From Physcomitrium patens (taxonomy: Eukaryota > Streptophyta > Bryopsida > Funariales > Funariaceae): a stretch of 64,000 nucleotides of DNA. Shown here one piece after another: positions 12,415-27,050 of the stretch. Both the position numbers and the translations under genes were made by a program. The DNA lies in assembly GCF_000002425.4 (NCBI RefSeq), contig NC_037272.1, forward strand, positions 873,621 to 937,620. Reading direction: 5' to 3'. The notes beneath the pieces are model-generated. The model searched no databases and was not told the DNA's origin. It worked only from the letters and a program-made list of their open reading frames with translations. Position 1 is the stretch's first letter. Every line of letters starts with the position of its first letter.

Positions 12415-13429
12415 CTTTGGTTCTAAAATAAAGAAGAAATAAAAGACTATCTTATAATTAATGGAAAATATTTATCAATTTTTTTTTTAGAAGTGACATG
12501 TAATTCTATCAAAGAATATGTGATCAAATAGAGACTTGATTGATTTAAATACAACTTGATTAAGATAATAGACAAGGAAGTACAATCAAGGTTCCATATA
12601 TCCTATCATATATTTTAAGGCAGAAAGTAATGGAATGACTTATTATACTTAAATTAGAAATAAAGCATAACAAAAGAAATTTTATAACATACTTTACTAA
12701 GATACTTAATTAAAAAGCTTAGCAAAAAAAAAAAAAAACTTTGATAAATAATTAAGTGAGAATAATATAATAGAGTAGTTTAAAATAAAAATATATAGAG
12801 AAATCAAAGCCAAAGGTAGTTAAGCCATTAATACTTGTGAGATTGAAGAAGCTCAATCCTACAATTCTAAATAACAATATATGAAGGACATTAGTACCTA
12901 AAGACTTAATTACATTAAGATGGAGTCACTTTTATGTAATATCTTGATATTTTAAAGATAAGATCATAATAAGAAAGCTAATTTTAAGACAAATATTGCT
13001 TGGAATAAATGCCACAATATAAAAGAACTTCAATTTTTCAAATCTTTCTTGGAGATCCATCTATATAATCTAAAGAATAAAAGAAGTAGTTTATTTTTAT
13101 AAATTAAAAAAATAGCATTAGAGATGATTGTTATTATATTGTAATACAACTATTAAGTAAAAGAGAAAAAAAATATTATATTATAAAATATCTTATTTTA
13201 GAATAATATAAAAAATTACTTCAAAAATATAGATAATAGTTAAAGAGATAGTAAAACTAAAATGTATTAGTTCTGCAATATTATAAAATATATTCTACTT
13301 ATTTTATAGAATCATAAATAAAATAAATCAAAATAAATTAACATAAATAATATTCAATAAATCTTGATATACAAATAAAAAATAATAATCAATAAAAACT
13401 ATTTAAATTAAATCTTGCAATGATATCTA
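12415..13429. other. AT-rich intergenic sequence
   Basis: Nothing recognisable. It has A tracts (for example 12,725-12,739) and no sustained reading frame on either strand. Confidence 0.5.
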
Positions 13430-13966
13430 TAGAGGATTAGTTATGATTTAGGGTCAAAACCAAACCTTAAGACAAATAACCACAAATCTAGAGTAGAAGT
13501 AGTTTTTTTTTTTTTTTTTTTTTTGTTGTTGATTAAAGTATGGATTTTGAAAGCTAATTTAAGAATAAATTTATGAATTTTTGTTTTAAAGGATTTAAGT
13601 ACGAATTGAATTTGTAAAAGGTTTATAAGACAAGGTTGTTTGGGTGACTATTTTTTATATTGAATAATATGAAATTATATTTTAGGATTTTTTTAGATTT
13701 TTTAGCAAATTTATGAATAAAATTTTGTGAATTTTTATATGTCTTATATTAAGTGTTTGTTGTAAATTTAAGCTCAGTTAAATAGTAAAATCAAACATAA
13801 CTAAAGTTCAAGTGATTTAGAATTTTTAAATTTGGATTTTAAAGATCATTGAGGATTTTTTAGATTTTTAGTAATTTGAAAGTTTAATTGCAATAATTAC
13901 TTTGTGTGGTGGTGGTTCATTTTTTTTAATATTCTTAAAAACTTTGAAACAAAATTAATGGATCAA
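13430..13966 (+). repeat. Truncated copy of the TTAGGATTT repeat family
   Basis: The opening (GATTAGTTATGATTTAGGG, then CACAAATCTAG) resembles the start of the copies near 23,565 and 60,525. It contains a T22 run (13,503-13,524) and is cut off by the assembly gap. Boundaries are approximate. Confidence 0.45.
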
Positions 13967-14361
13967 NNNNNNNNNNNNNNNNNNNNNNNNNNNNNNNNNN
14001 NNNNNNNNNNNNNNNNNNNNNNNNNNNNNNNNNNNNNNNNNNNNNNNNNNNNNNNNNNNNNNNNNNNNNNNNNNNNNNNNNNNNNNNNNNNNNNNNNNNN
14101 NNNNNNNNNNNNNNNNNNNNNNNNNNNNNNNNNNNNNNNNNNNNNNNNNNNNNNNNNNNNNNNNNNNNNNNNNNNNNNNNNNNNNNNNNNNNNNNNNNNN
14201 NNNNNNNNNNNNNNNNNNNNNNNNNNNNNNNNNNNNNNNNNNNNNNNNNNNNNNNNNNNNNNNNNNNNNNNNNNNNNNNNNNNNNNNNNNNNNNNNNNNN
14301 NNNNNNNNNNNNNNNNNNNNNNNNNNNNNNNNNNNNNNNNNNNNNNNNNNNNNNNNNNNNN
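13967..14361. other. Assembly gap (395 N)
   Basis: A run of N. The length may be an estimate; nothing can be said of its content. Confidence 0.99.
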
Positions 14362-17300
14362 TTAAGGATTATTATAAGATAATATAGAGTTCTTAAAGAG
14401 AATTAGAGTAAATATTATTTAAGGTTTTTAAAAAATTGAAGGTAATGTTATAAGATGTTTTAAGTTTATGATTGCTAAAGTGTTCTTTAAATACCTTATA
14501 CATTTTGTTTTGCTTGTAAATTAGATTTCAAAGTAAGACCATACTTTTTTATAATATGATACATAATGCATTATTAAGCTAATTTTTACACAGCACAACA
14601 CTGCAATCTTTTTTTTTTAATACATACAACCTAAAAGAGGGATATAATCAGTAGTGCGCTAAGGATTTAGAGACTCATCTCCGTCAAAGCCAAGATTCTC
14701 AGCTTAAAAGATCATAAGATTATTAAGTAAGACTATTACTTGACTTAAAAGATTATAAGACCACAAAATAAGGCTATTAACAGTATACCTTTTAAGCCTT
14801 TAGAAGTCAAAGAAGGCAAAAAGATGAAATGTTTTGGTACGTGCAGAAAGATATATCATTTCCATTATAGAGATTAGTATAAAAATGATTTTTAAAAAAT
14901 TATGGTAATTAATATTTATATTAATATTGACATTGAATTTATAATTTGTAAACTTTAATGATTTCTAATAGCAATGACATATGGCTTTGTGATTTATACA
15001 AATAATAAATAATATAAATATTGAGGTTACTAACTTTAGTAGTGTGAGTTTTGTAAAAATATAATATAATGGTTATAGAAGGCCGATAATATAAATATAT
15101 ATATATATATATATATTTCAATTAACTTCATCTTTTTTATTTAGAATTAATAAATTATAAAGTGACTTATTTTTCTTTGAAAGATAAAAGAAGTAATTGT
15201 ATATTTACTTTGTCAAAGCAATAACATGATAAGTACAAAGTCAAAATATACATCATGTTGGAGAGTATTAATATTTGACAAGTGGATTATGATGAATGAG
15301 GAGGTTCTTGAAAAAAAATAAAAAATTGATGTTTTCCAATCTTTGTAAAGTTCAATGCTATGTTTAAAGCTAATTGTCTTAGGCTAGTATAATAGGGCCA
15401 ACTAGACTGTGCCAACTTAACACAAAAAGTGTGCAATATGAGTTTCATTTTTTGCAACTTGAGCTTATAATGATTTATAAAATCTGAAGAAAGAAAAATT
15501 TGAGAGAGGGGCAAAGGACATCCAATACTAGAAATCTTTCAAAATAGTTGATGGAAGAAAATATAACAGATTTTGCAAGTAATAGATATAATCAAGAAAG
15601 TCACTCCACTAAATTTTTAGTATCTTTCCAAATATTCCAAAGTTAAAAATAAGAAAGAAGAAGAAGGGAGAAGAGTTAGTTTTATTAAAAAGTAGGAAGT
15701 ATTTACCAAAAAATCATAATAGTAGTAATTCAGATCTTATAACTACCAATGGATGAGAAATATTTTTAAGATTGTGTTAGAAATAGACTTTCTTGTGGCA
15801 TTTGAATACTTGCATGTATTCTTGTGACAAAAAATACATGAAGTATAAAGTCTTAAAAAAATTAAATATTCTAGGCAATGTAAAATTGTTATATAACTAC
15901 ATTGTTATATAAAGAGCTTCTAAGATAGTATTTAGAGTATAAAGTAAAATAAACTTCCACTAGTTGAAAGTTTATTCTAATTCATAACAAGTAAATTAAT
16001 TATAAAAATCTTAGAAATTTTATTTTTTATTTATATTTAAATCAATTCACTCTTAATCTCTTTAAATTACCTAAATATGAGATAAATAACCCTCCATTAC
16101 TTGGAAATTTATCTTAATTCATAATAAGTGAATTAAATATGTGAGTTCTATAATTTGTAGTTTTTATTTAAATCTTAATTAAATCATTCATTAATCTTCT
16201 TAAACATCTAAGTAATCAAGCTCAACTTTTGCCATTAATTTATACTTATAATAATTCTTTCATAAAATATATATTAATTTTTTTTAAATTTTAAATTTAA
16301 AATTTAAAATTTTTTTTATTCTATTTTTAATTTTATATTAATTTTCATCTATCAAAAAAAATCACTCAAATATAAGTTATCATCTAAAAGTAACTTTTCA
16401 TCCATAAATCACTTTTCATCCATTCTTAAAATTTATCCATGTCTTAATAAATCATCTTTGTTTGAAACTTCATCCATTAAATTTATTTTTATTCAATAAT
16501 AATTCATTCAAATTTAACTTGATTTTTTTTTTAATCTAATTCAATCAAATCTAATCTAAATCTATCTAATATAGAAGTCAAAGTTATACACCTTCATCCA
16601 TCCATGAAGTACTTTTGTCAAAGGTAATTTGATACTTCTAGTTCACTCTATTCTACTTTGGCAACAACCTTATAGCAACAAAGTAAGCCTTATTGCCAAT
16701 GCCATGCTAATAACTGATGTGAATTAGAGTTATTGAAGTTTTAGTTCTCAATATTGTCTCTTTAAAGTCTTTAACCTCTAATACTCATGACCATTTAAAA
16801 GCATAGGAGATGTTCTCTACTTTGATAATTATGTTGTAATAATAGAATGTAGTGCTAAATATTAATAAGGACTAGAATAAAGACACAACTTTTTCAATTG
16901 AGAACATCCATGCTAAAAACATGAGGTTTTTAATACATTCCAACTACTTGATGTCTATATGCGTCAAGAAAAAGATCTTATCTAATAATCATGGTAGTGC
17001 TTGTAGCAACCAACAAGGAATTTTATTCTAACCTCTTTGCTATATAAAAATCAAAGATACAAATAGGTAGTGCGAGAATTGTGATTTGAGCATCCTTGCT
17101 TATAAATTATTATCTATTAGACGGAATTATGAGGCCTTGGAGTGCAAAACATCCTAGTATTACCACCAAACAAAATCAGAAACACAATGGAACTACCACT
17201 AAGTTTGCTTGCAATGAAATTACCTTCTTAATGAACAAGATTCAACTCTCACATGGAACCTTTGATGCAATTGATACAAATCTCACATCCATGTGATGCT

Positions 17301-20300
17301 CTCAAATATTAGAATTGATATTTCTACCTTATATATTGTATGTAATTTGATATTTGATGTTCAATAGCTTCTTTAGTTGTAGTCAAAGCATGCAAACTTA
17401 TTTTTTCATTCAAAGAAAAACAGAATTATCACTAGGAAAATAATAGAACAATGAAATCTTCTTTTGTTATTATACATCTACTCCAACCATAGCCATAACA
17501 ACAACCTCTACTAGCACAATGTTGCACCACGCGAGCTTATTCTTTGTACTATGAAAATGGGGTAAGAAAAGAATATAATAGGATATGTACACCCACATAG
17601 GAAGCACTTCTATAAACTTTGTTTTGTTTAGAACCTTCCAATTACAAGCAAGACCAATAGAAGAAAAAAAGAAAAAAACCAAATTTTGCCTATTATATGG
17701 CTGTGAAGAAGAGAGTTTAGATCCAAATTGCCAAGCCTTCATATTACCACCTTAATTGACAAAATTGAAGAAATGTTTGTTGAATAAATAAATAAATAAA
17801 TAAATAAATGCTACTAAGGACCTCAATGAGATAGAAAAAAGAAAATATAGCCGCAATACATAACCATGCCTATAATATGCACATCATAGTAAATAGTACA
17901 CTTATAGACTCCGCCTCATTTAAAGCTCTCTACTCAATTCTAGAACAAAAAAATGAAGGAAAAAAAAAAAGATTTGAAATGGCCCAGTATCAAGAAGACA
18001 AGCCTCTTTAAAAGAACACAAAATCCTTCATTACAAGTGGGTTGTAAAAAAGCATAATGTTGTCTCAAATAAAATCAAACATAAAAAGGCAGCCCAAAGG
18101 TTGAGTACAATTTTTAGATTAGTTCCTTTCTTGTGCCAAGATGCACCCAACTCCTAATTCTAATCTCAAACTTAAACTTCTTTTTACTAAAATACATATT
18201 ACTTACTTCTTATTAATCTAATTTAAGCAAAGTTTAATTCATTGAGCTTAACTTAAGCTACAAATTTTAAAATTTTAAAATCAATGAATAATTTTTTAAA
18301 AAAAATTGAGAGCCAAATCAAAGAAAAAGTTTGCAGCTTGTCATAGTTCCAGCCTTCAAAATCCAAAAATTTCAGCAGCTCTCTTCCTACAAATTTGCAC
18401 GGATCTTTCTTATTAAAGTTCTTTTTTCTTACTTGCAAAAGCTTTTTGAAAAGTTAACAACAAGATCTAGCTTCTCTTTAAAATCTCAAGACAAAAAAAT
18501 AAAAATATAGTAATTGGCATAGAAAAATTCAAACTGATATTGAATCTTTTGCCCAAAAATTCCAAAGACCCCTTCTTCTTGTCATATTGTCCAAAGAAGC
18601 CCACTTGATGCCAAAATTCTATCCTAAACTTTCCTCAATACTTGCCTTGAATCACTATAGAATTAACTATGTACCCTAAAAGGCCATACCTTCAAAGCTT
18701 GAATAATTCATTCAAGACAACAATCTCTTATTCTAAATTCTATTTAAATTTTTAAATAAATTAATATTATATTCATCTCTTTTTATAAATAAAATTAATT
18801 ATTTTCTAAATAACTTTGATACACTTAAATTAACTGCATCAAGATACTAGACTCCTATTAACAAAGAAGTTGCTGCCATTTTTGGGCAATCCTTCATCTT
18901 TTTTATTATTATTATTATTTTATTTTTTTTCTTCTTCTATTCTTTCATAATCATCTTTTTTTTTTGTAATTTTCTTTTTTTCTTCTATTTTTTTCTTTTC
19001 TCTCCTTACTCTTTCTTACTAATTGCATATCTTCCTTCATAATTTGTTTTTTTTTTTGTTTTTTTTTTTATTTTTTTTTCTTATTTTGAATGATGTTAGA
19101 TTAAAGATTCTATTTAATTTTTAATTAAATTAACAAAATTAATAAAAATAAGACTACTATTATAAAATCATAAATTCATATTATCTAATTTAAAAAAAAG
19201 ATATATAATTTAAAATTTCTATTCAAAAGAAATTTTGTAAGAGATCTATTCTTGCAACTAACATTCTATTTTTTGATAAATAGTAAAATAATAATACATT
19301 AATTTACTAAATTAATAACTTTAAGTACCATAAGTGTATTTTTTGTATTAAAATATACAAATGAATCAATTCTATAATTCACATAAAATCTTTGTCTTAA
19401 TACTTTAAATTGATTTGTATTACAACTCAAAAGTTGGATTTTAAAAATATATATATTATTGTAGTAATAAAGCTATATTTAGGTTTCTTAAATAATAAGC
19501 TTCAAAGAAAGAAAATGTATATTTTTTCTTTTGAGAGTTACAAAAGTATCATATTTTTTATTGGATATTTAATCAAGTACAGATGAGAAGCTTCAGCAAA
19601 ATAAGGAAGAAGTTTGGAAGAAGATTGAGTCAAACAAAGGTAGATGAAGATATCAATTAAGAAGTGGCCTACCGACTACTACAATATAAGACCCACATAA
19701 GATGGATTGAAGATAAGTTAAGCTTTTTTTTAATTGAAACAAAGATAAAATAAATATATTGATATGAAGTAAATAGTCATATAAATCTTTAATATTAGGA
19801 TCTAATCTACACAAGATATAATGTCATAAGGTAGTAAATTGGATAATAAAATCTTTGGAATTAAAAATTGGAGTGCCTAAAATATTATATGGTGCTGCAA
19901 TGGAAAGGTTTAAAAAAATATTATAAAAAATAAATAAAATGAAAGGTTGTAATAAAATACTCTCTTTAATTAACCAAAAAGCAAAACTTCACTTAAGTTG
20001 GATAAAGAAAGAAAAGAATAACAACCAAAATTTATCCAATTTAATAAAATTGATTAATACAAGAATAAATTATTATCTCTTTTGACTATTTTGGTCGCAC
20101 TTTTATCTTTTAAAAAAATCAAAAGAAATGGCTTGAAGATAATCAATCTTCAAGGAATTTATTTTGTCCTTTAAGACTCATATTAATTTTGTGTATTTAC
20201 ATTTTCATGTTGGAACACAATTATATGGTAAAAATATAATTAAAAATAAAATTTTAATTAATATTTAATCATCTTGATTCAATAATAATTTAAGATATTT

Positions 20301-21360
20301 ATAAAAGCTTCTTAGTTTATTTTCTTATTTTAATAGCTTGTAAATTAAAGGTTGATTAGTAATTTTATCTTCTAGACTCTAGAATTTCTTTTATTACCTT
20401 AAAAGGCCATAAATTGATAAAAATAGGATAAAAGAAATAAATGATTAGTATGGTTGATACTAGACTTAAGTTGAAGGTAGGATCAGGTTAAAAAATCCCT
20501 ATAATAGGTGGAATTGATATCCAAGGGTCAACTATTTGTGGAACAAGGTTAAAATCAGATCTCTAGCTACTAAAACACCTACCTAGGGCAAAATAGGGGA
20601 GGCATTTGAAGGTTAAAAATTGGGATTTGTGAGCTAGATTTAAGCTTATTTTAGAAGTATAAGGCTTATTTTTATATGGTTTGGAATGACTTTGTAATTG
20701 ATGTTCAAAGTCAAGGTTAATATTGGTGATTTGGAATTTATGCAATACAATTAGGACTAGCACTCTCAGCTAGTTCATGCAATTGATGTCACATCTGCAG
20801 TTTAAAAATTTGATAATGCTTGATTGATTAGATGTGATAAGTGTATATAAAATTTTACATTAATCTAATGGTTTTATTACAAGAGGGTATTAGAAGTTAG
20901 TAGTTTGAGGTTGGATAGGATTTCTATGATATCTAAAGATCTACTTATTGGATGAAGATGAAATTTGGCATAGTATTAGACGACTTCAAGATCAAGCTAT
21001 ATATTAATTTTGAGTTGAAGTTAACAGCTGAAGAAGAAGAAATTTCTATTGGAATATCTGCATCAACTTTCAAGTAGGAAACCAAGTAATATCAATGTGG
21101 TTTTTGGACTTTTTTTTTCAATTTGGAAGTTGAATTAGACTAAATTTTTCTAAACATATAAAAGACTTATATTGGCATTTTTAAGAAAAAATTTGTACTA
21201 AATGGATAGTCAAATTAGGAGTTATAGCTCGCCAAAGCTCACTAACTAAAATTAATGCTAACAAAGAGAAATCAAAATTATCTAATTATTAAAGTAATAA
21301 AAGAATTGGAGTTTATATATGATTGAGATTACTAAAAAGAGTATTTTTGAGCACTTTGTA
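14362..21360. other. Long AT-rich stretch without recognisable genes
   Basis: About 7 kb. The longest open stretches (for example 17,096-17,296 plus, 17,470-17,742 minus) are under 100 codons, show no known motif and lack gene-like composition. Simple sequence includes (AT)n at 15,096-15,116, (AATA)n at 17,785-17,810 and a T-rich belt at 18,900-19,090. It probably consists of old transposon remains, but I cannot assign them. Confidence 0.5.
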
Positions 21361-21379
21361 TTGACTTTAAGGACTTTTA

Positions 21380-21530
21380 AATTAAAATTAAAATTGTATT
21401 CTTCTTATATAGATGATATATATTAGGATTTTTTAAATATTTATAAAACACAACTTCATCTTCTACAACTAGATGCCCGGTACATTCTCAAAGTAAACAA
21501 TATGTATTACGATAATATTCTTCTTTTTTA
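21380..21530 (+). repeat. Terminal fragment of the TTAGGATTT repeat family
   Basis: The segment CATCTTCTACAACTAGATGC followed by GTACATTCTCAAAGTAAAC matches the 3' ends of the copies at 24,700-24,760 and 61,850-61,900. The upstream part is too diverged to delimit. Confidence 0.45.
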
Positions 21531-23560
21531 TTATTGATTCATAACTTAGCAAAGACTTCAAAATTCATACATCTTCTATTTATTGGAAAATTATTAATGT
21601 TCAAAAGATAGATTGTAGGCAATAAAAATACAAATTAAAATACTATGTGACATTTATACTTTAATATTTTAGATTAATACTTGGATTTTAAATTACTTTT
21701 GATCCACATTACTAAACTGCCAAACTATATTCTAGACTATAGGTTTCTATTTAATATTGTATTGATATTTTTTTTAGTATTAAAATAAGATATTTATCTT
21801 TTTAAGCTGTGTAATGAATAAAGTTACTTTTGATTGAATCTATACATCTTTATTTATAAAGTAGTTCCTTTCCTCTTTTTCACTCCATATAGTGATATTT
21901 GTTTTAGTCCACATCATCCATTACAATTGATGTGCCTACTACATTTAATGAAATGCTATCTTCATTTCTTGTGTCAAAATCTACATATTTTTTATATGAA
22001 TATCTTATTAATTTTTATTCACTCTACCTCAATTTTTATTTTATTTTTATTATACACTAATTTTGTAATTCAATTGTCAATATTCACATTTGATATCAAC
22101 AATCTATCAATAGTGGTACTTATGGCTAGAGAATATATGCACATTTGGCACAATAATGTAACTATTATGACCATCAATTTTGGTACTTCATATACTTCAA
22201 TATATGTAAGGTTGCCACTATGATATAATTGGTGCCTCTATAATATCATCATATTACACTTTGTGCTAAAAATTCTATCATCTTTATAATTTTTTTTCTA
22301 AATCTCAATACAAAGACATAAAAGAATACTACACCTAAGTTTACTTAATATTTTGCCTAATTATTTTTTAAGCTAATTTTCTACTTTAACTCAGTAATCT
22401 TGGCCCATATTAATTTGTATCAAGGCAAATTCTTTAAGGTTGGTAATATCATATGTGAATCATGGAATTGACAAATAGAAAAAAATAGAAATATTAATGC
22501 AAATTACATTTTATGGTAGAATTTTTAATATAGATTTCTAAAATAGAAAAAGTTATTATTATAATTATTATTATTATTTTATTTAAATAATATTAAATTA
22601 TAATATAATAAATATAGTTTATTATTATTAATTTTTATTAAAATAGAAATCAAAGAAGAATCTTAAATTTATTATAATCTAAAAATAATAAATAAATAAA
22701 TAAATAAATAAATTTTATAAATAAAATAGCATGGATCTATTATATGAAAAAAGTAAAAAATAAAAAAGAAGAAGAATTAATATAAAAAAAAAAAAAAAAA
22801 AAGCTAAAAAAAGATAAATAAAGAAAAAATAAAATAAAAAATAAAAATAAGAAAAAAAGATGAAAAAAAGAACAAGAGGTTGCTTCTAAATCTTGGCATT
22901 CTCTTTGTCAATAGAGGTTGGGGCCGCCTTTGATTCTTCTTCCCTATTTTTTTCTAGTTTTTTTTTGTATGAGGCATTGGCTCTAAGGCCTGCAAAAAAA
23001 ATTCAAATATTTTCTTTTCTCGTCAATATGTATGACAGTGGCAGTGTTGCAATGGAAAAACATTTTTTTTTTTTTTTTTTTTTTTTTTTTCCCTTCTATG
23101 CATGGAAAGGGTTGTAGATCAAGTAAATTAGTGGTACAACAATCTAAACAATACATCATCAACATCTATTTTATGAAAGTGTTTGGAAAGTGCCCTTTTA
23201 TTTTTTTGTAGTTTTTGTTCTATTCTATTTATGTAGTTGTTAAATTTGAAGTTAGCAATGTTATTATGATTTTTTTTGTTTATGGTAGAACGCTAACGTG
23301 AAGCACCTTAGAAATTATTTAACTTGCAATGGCAATTGTTGAAAGGCACAATGGAATATGTTGAAGTGCATTATATTGCAACGACAACTTTTGTGTTGGA
23401 TAGTCCATTGCATTGATTGACAACACAAGAAGGTTCTTTGATCCACTTGCAAATTGGTGAACCCAAAACAAGCTAATATAATTTTTCCATCTTCACAATT
23501 AGAGTATAGGATTAGTAATCGACTTATTGTCTATTGATATTTATTTTTTGTTGAAGAAGA
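21531..23560. other. AT-rich stretch with simple-sequence tracts
   Basis: No recognisable gene. It holds an (AAAT)n tract (22,690-22,712), a purine-rich belt (22,740-22,875) and a T28 run (23,063-23,090). A short stretch of higher GC (22,890-23,130) is open for about 70 codons in one frame, but nothing in it matches a family I know. Confidence 0.45.
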
Positions 23561-23564
23561 ATTG

Positions 23565-24830
23565 ATATTTGGAAAAGATTAGTTGTGAATCAAAGACAAA
23601 ATTAGAGATTAAAGCACACAATCACAAACCTATAATAATTTCAGGATTCTTTAATTAATCAAAGAGTGGAATTTGAGAGTAAACAAGAAAGAGATTTTTT
23701 TTAGCATTGATTTGAGTTGATTTGAGTGCTAAACAATTTTGTAAAGACTTTGTAAAGTTAGGGTTATTTTCGAAAGACTTTGGATTTTGAAAAATTTAAA
23801 GAGTTGGTACTTTAGACAATTGTATAAGATTTGTAGATGATTGAGAACTAGGATTAAAAGACTAGCAAGGATTTCTAACATATCCATCAATTTGTTATTT
23901 GGATTGAAGTCAAATTTTTCATACAAATAATAAACCTAACTTCCAATAATTATAAAAAAATTAAAATTTATTGAATAGTGAAATTAAGAGATTTTGGTTC
24001 TAAAATATTGGCATCAAGGTTGGAGAAGAAAGTTGGCCAATATCCAAGTAGATTCCAAAGATTATCTTCTATGTAGTATGTATGATCTTTTTTAATTTTT
24101 AGTACTTATTTTCAATTTAGCTAATAAGAAGTGTAAAAATTTTGAGTTAAAATCAATATTTTGATCATTAATTATTGATATTTCAATCCATTATGGAATT
24201 TAGGGCTTTTTTAGAGCTTAGTTAAGATTCATTAGGATTTCATTAGGATTTAGTTAGAATTTTATCAAGATTTAATTTAGAGATTTATTAGGATTTCATT
24301 AGGATTTCATTAGAATTTGGTTTAAGATTTAGTTAGGATTTTTTTATAGTTTTATTAGAATTTGTTTAGAATTTCATCGAAATTGGTTTAGGATTTGATT
24401 AGGATTTGATTAGGATTGGTTTAAGATTTTATTAGTATTTATTGAAGATTATATTAAGATTTGGTTAGGATTCAATAAGAATTTGATTAAGATTTAATTA
24501 AGATTTCTATTTTTAATATTCTTTTAGAATTTCTTTATTATATATATTTTAAGATTAATTTATAATTTCTTAATATTTTTTTTATAAGTTTATTAAGTCT
24601 CTTTTGGAATTTAATTAAAGATTAATCAGAATTATTATAATTTAATTAAAATTTATTTAGAATTCTATTAGAGTTATTAGGATCTTCTTTTTGTACGTTC
24701 TATTTTATCTTCTATAGCTAAGTGCCTCATACATTCTGAAGCAAACTTCATAAAATATGACACTATGAATTGAACAATATAGCAAATTCTTCCAACTTAG
24801 TAAGGACTCCAAGATAGTGATGTTGCAAGT
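23565..24830 (+). repeat. Unnamed dispersed repeat with TTAGGATTT-rich internal tract, copy B
   Basis: The same order of blocks appears here and at 60,525-61,930. First comes a unique left part (shared pieces AAAAGACTTTG/GACTTTGGATTTT and GTGTAAAAATTTTGAGTTAAAATC). Then an internal tract (about 24,190-24,520) repeats variants of TTAGGATTT with TTTAGTTAGGAT spacing. Last comes a right end with CTATTAGAGTTATTAGGAT and a GTGCC...ACATTCT..AGCAA block. There is no coding potential and no evident terminal repeat. It could be a large non-autonomous LTR derivative or a satellite-bearing element; boundaries are approximate. Confidence 0.6.
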
Positions 24831-26263
24831 AGGGTAGGCTTAAAAAAATTAAGTTAGAAAAATTTTAGGATAAAATATATGATTAATATATGAATGAAAA
24901 AATTAATAAATTAGATGAATATTTAATTAAAGATGAAGTTTTTAGCATGGATGATAAGCATGTGTGTATTTTTATTTTATTTTTTTAATTTCAACAGTTT
25001 TTCAAACTATGTCCTATAATAGATCATGTATTTTTTTTAAAACCATCATTATCTATTTTTACCAATAATTAACATATTAATGTATCAAACATAGAATTTT
25101 TATTTTAATTCTTATTATTTTTTCATATTTTTAGTAATTTTTTATTTATTTTTAATATACCTTGTAAATATATATTATTAATAATACAACAATATATGTC
25201 TAAAAATATTATTTTTAAGCTATCAAGATTTATTCTTAATGTACTCCAAATCTTTTAGTTATTATTTTTTTCATTTCCATCCAAACATCTTCTTCTTCTT
25301 TTCAACTTTTATAAAGCTTTCTTCCAAAACCTTAATTTTATTTTTCTTAAAAATACATCCATAATTTTTAAGCTCATAGATAGGTTATTGTAAGCTTTAA
25401 TAAAAAATTACCAACCTCTTAAAATTCATTTGGTAATTCAATGTGGTATCCATAAGAATGATTAATAAATAAATTTAGATTTACATCTTAATCAAGTTCT
25501 TCAGTATCTATTTTATGAACTATCATAGAATAATTTTTTATTTATCTCTAATTTTTTTTTGTTACAATCAATATACTACAAGCACTAGTAAGTAAGACAT
25601 TTTTGAGTAATATATCTATAACTATATCTAGATATTTTACATCATCTGGAATTATAATGATTTTTTTTATTTATTTATTTTTTTTGTTCGTCATAAATTA
25701 GCTTTTTTGGTTTTAGATTCATTCTTAAATTGTTCTAAGATGTTGTAAGATATTTTATAGCTATCACCAACCTTTTAAATATTTTCAATATAGCATGAGG
25801 CATTCTACATGTATTTTACATCATTAAATGAAACTTTGCAATTGTAGTCTTTCTTATCCCTTCCATGTTAATTAGACAAATTATATTTGTGCTATTTATG
25901 CATAAATGTGATAGTTCTAATAAGTACTGTCTTCTCCTCAAGACCATTTCTATATTATAATCAATGTACAAAGGAATTAAAATTATAAATTTAAAAAATT
26001 ACATAATGCCTGTAAGAGCTTCTAAAATAATTATGTAAATACAAATTTACTTTTTGGCATTCAAAAAACATTGAAATAAAATCAAATATTAAAAAATATA
26101 AAAATGAAATATTCAAATTATATTAATAAATAATTTATATTAATTAATAAAAATAGTACTAACAGTAAATCACTATGCTTTTGTTGCAATTGAATTTATT
26201 GATAAGTATTATTTTTAGATCCACAATAAGAAATCATTATAATTGTATAAGTTTCTAATCATT

Positions 26264-26300
<37 letters not shown>

Positions 26301-27050
26301 ATCTTTTTCAGATACTTCCAAATTTTGGATGTTTCAAAGGATTCAATTTATAACATTCTTTAATCATTATTTTTACTTTATTTTCATTTTTTTCAAATAA
26401 ATCTTTTTTTTTGCAAATTTTATATATATATATATATATATAATTTAGCATACAAATTTTGTTTTCCACAATCAGTTATTGATAAAATAATCTTAATTAT
26501 AATTTTAAATAAAAAATAAAAAATAAAAAAACACTCATAGACCAAAAATTTGTCTAAATTTGATATCATTATTGTTATTCATCAAAAATCATTAAATAAA
26601 AAAATCATAAAATAATCAAGTGTTTAAAAAAGTTTGACCCATTGGTTCTTATTCAACATATTTTTTTTTCTAATAAAACCTTCAATTCTCCTACACAACT
26701 TTAGCAATGAAGAAGAATGTTCAACTATATAATGGACTCTTTTAGTATTTTATTATTAATATATTTATCTACTTGTTAACCTTCAACATTTCTTTTATTT
26801 TTATATATATGCTAAATTTTAAAATTATAAATATTATCTGAAATTGAATATAATTAAATAAATTATAAATTTCTTTGTTTAATATCATATCAAATTCTAC
26901 AATGTTCTAAGATATCATCTTCATGCCATTATGGCATAGAATAACAATTAGTAAGATTTGATATTTGTTTTACAGTGTACATAAATATAGACATCAAAAT
27001 GTACAAAAGGGAACCAATAGCAAGTGCAATGGTTTTGATTGTACTTGGCT
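24831..27050. other. AT-rich intergenic sequence
   Basis: No gene seen. There are (TA)n tracts at 26,265-26,298 and 26,422-26,441 and frequent T tracts. Confidence 0.5.

Noticed and set aside
17096-17742. Possible small genes at 17.1-17.7 kb
   Set aside because: Short frames on both strands, no splice context, no motif and AT-rich surroundings.
24190-24520. Interstitial telomere array
   Set aside because: The units are TTAGGATTT-like and too irregular; true TTTAGGG runs are absent, so I treat the tract as part of the dispersed repeat.
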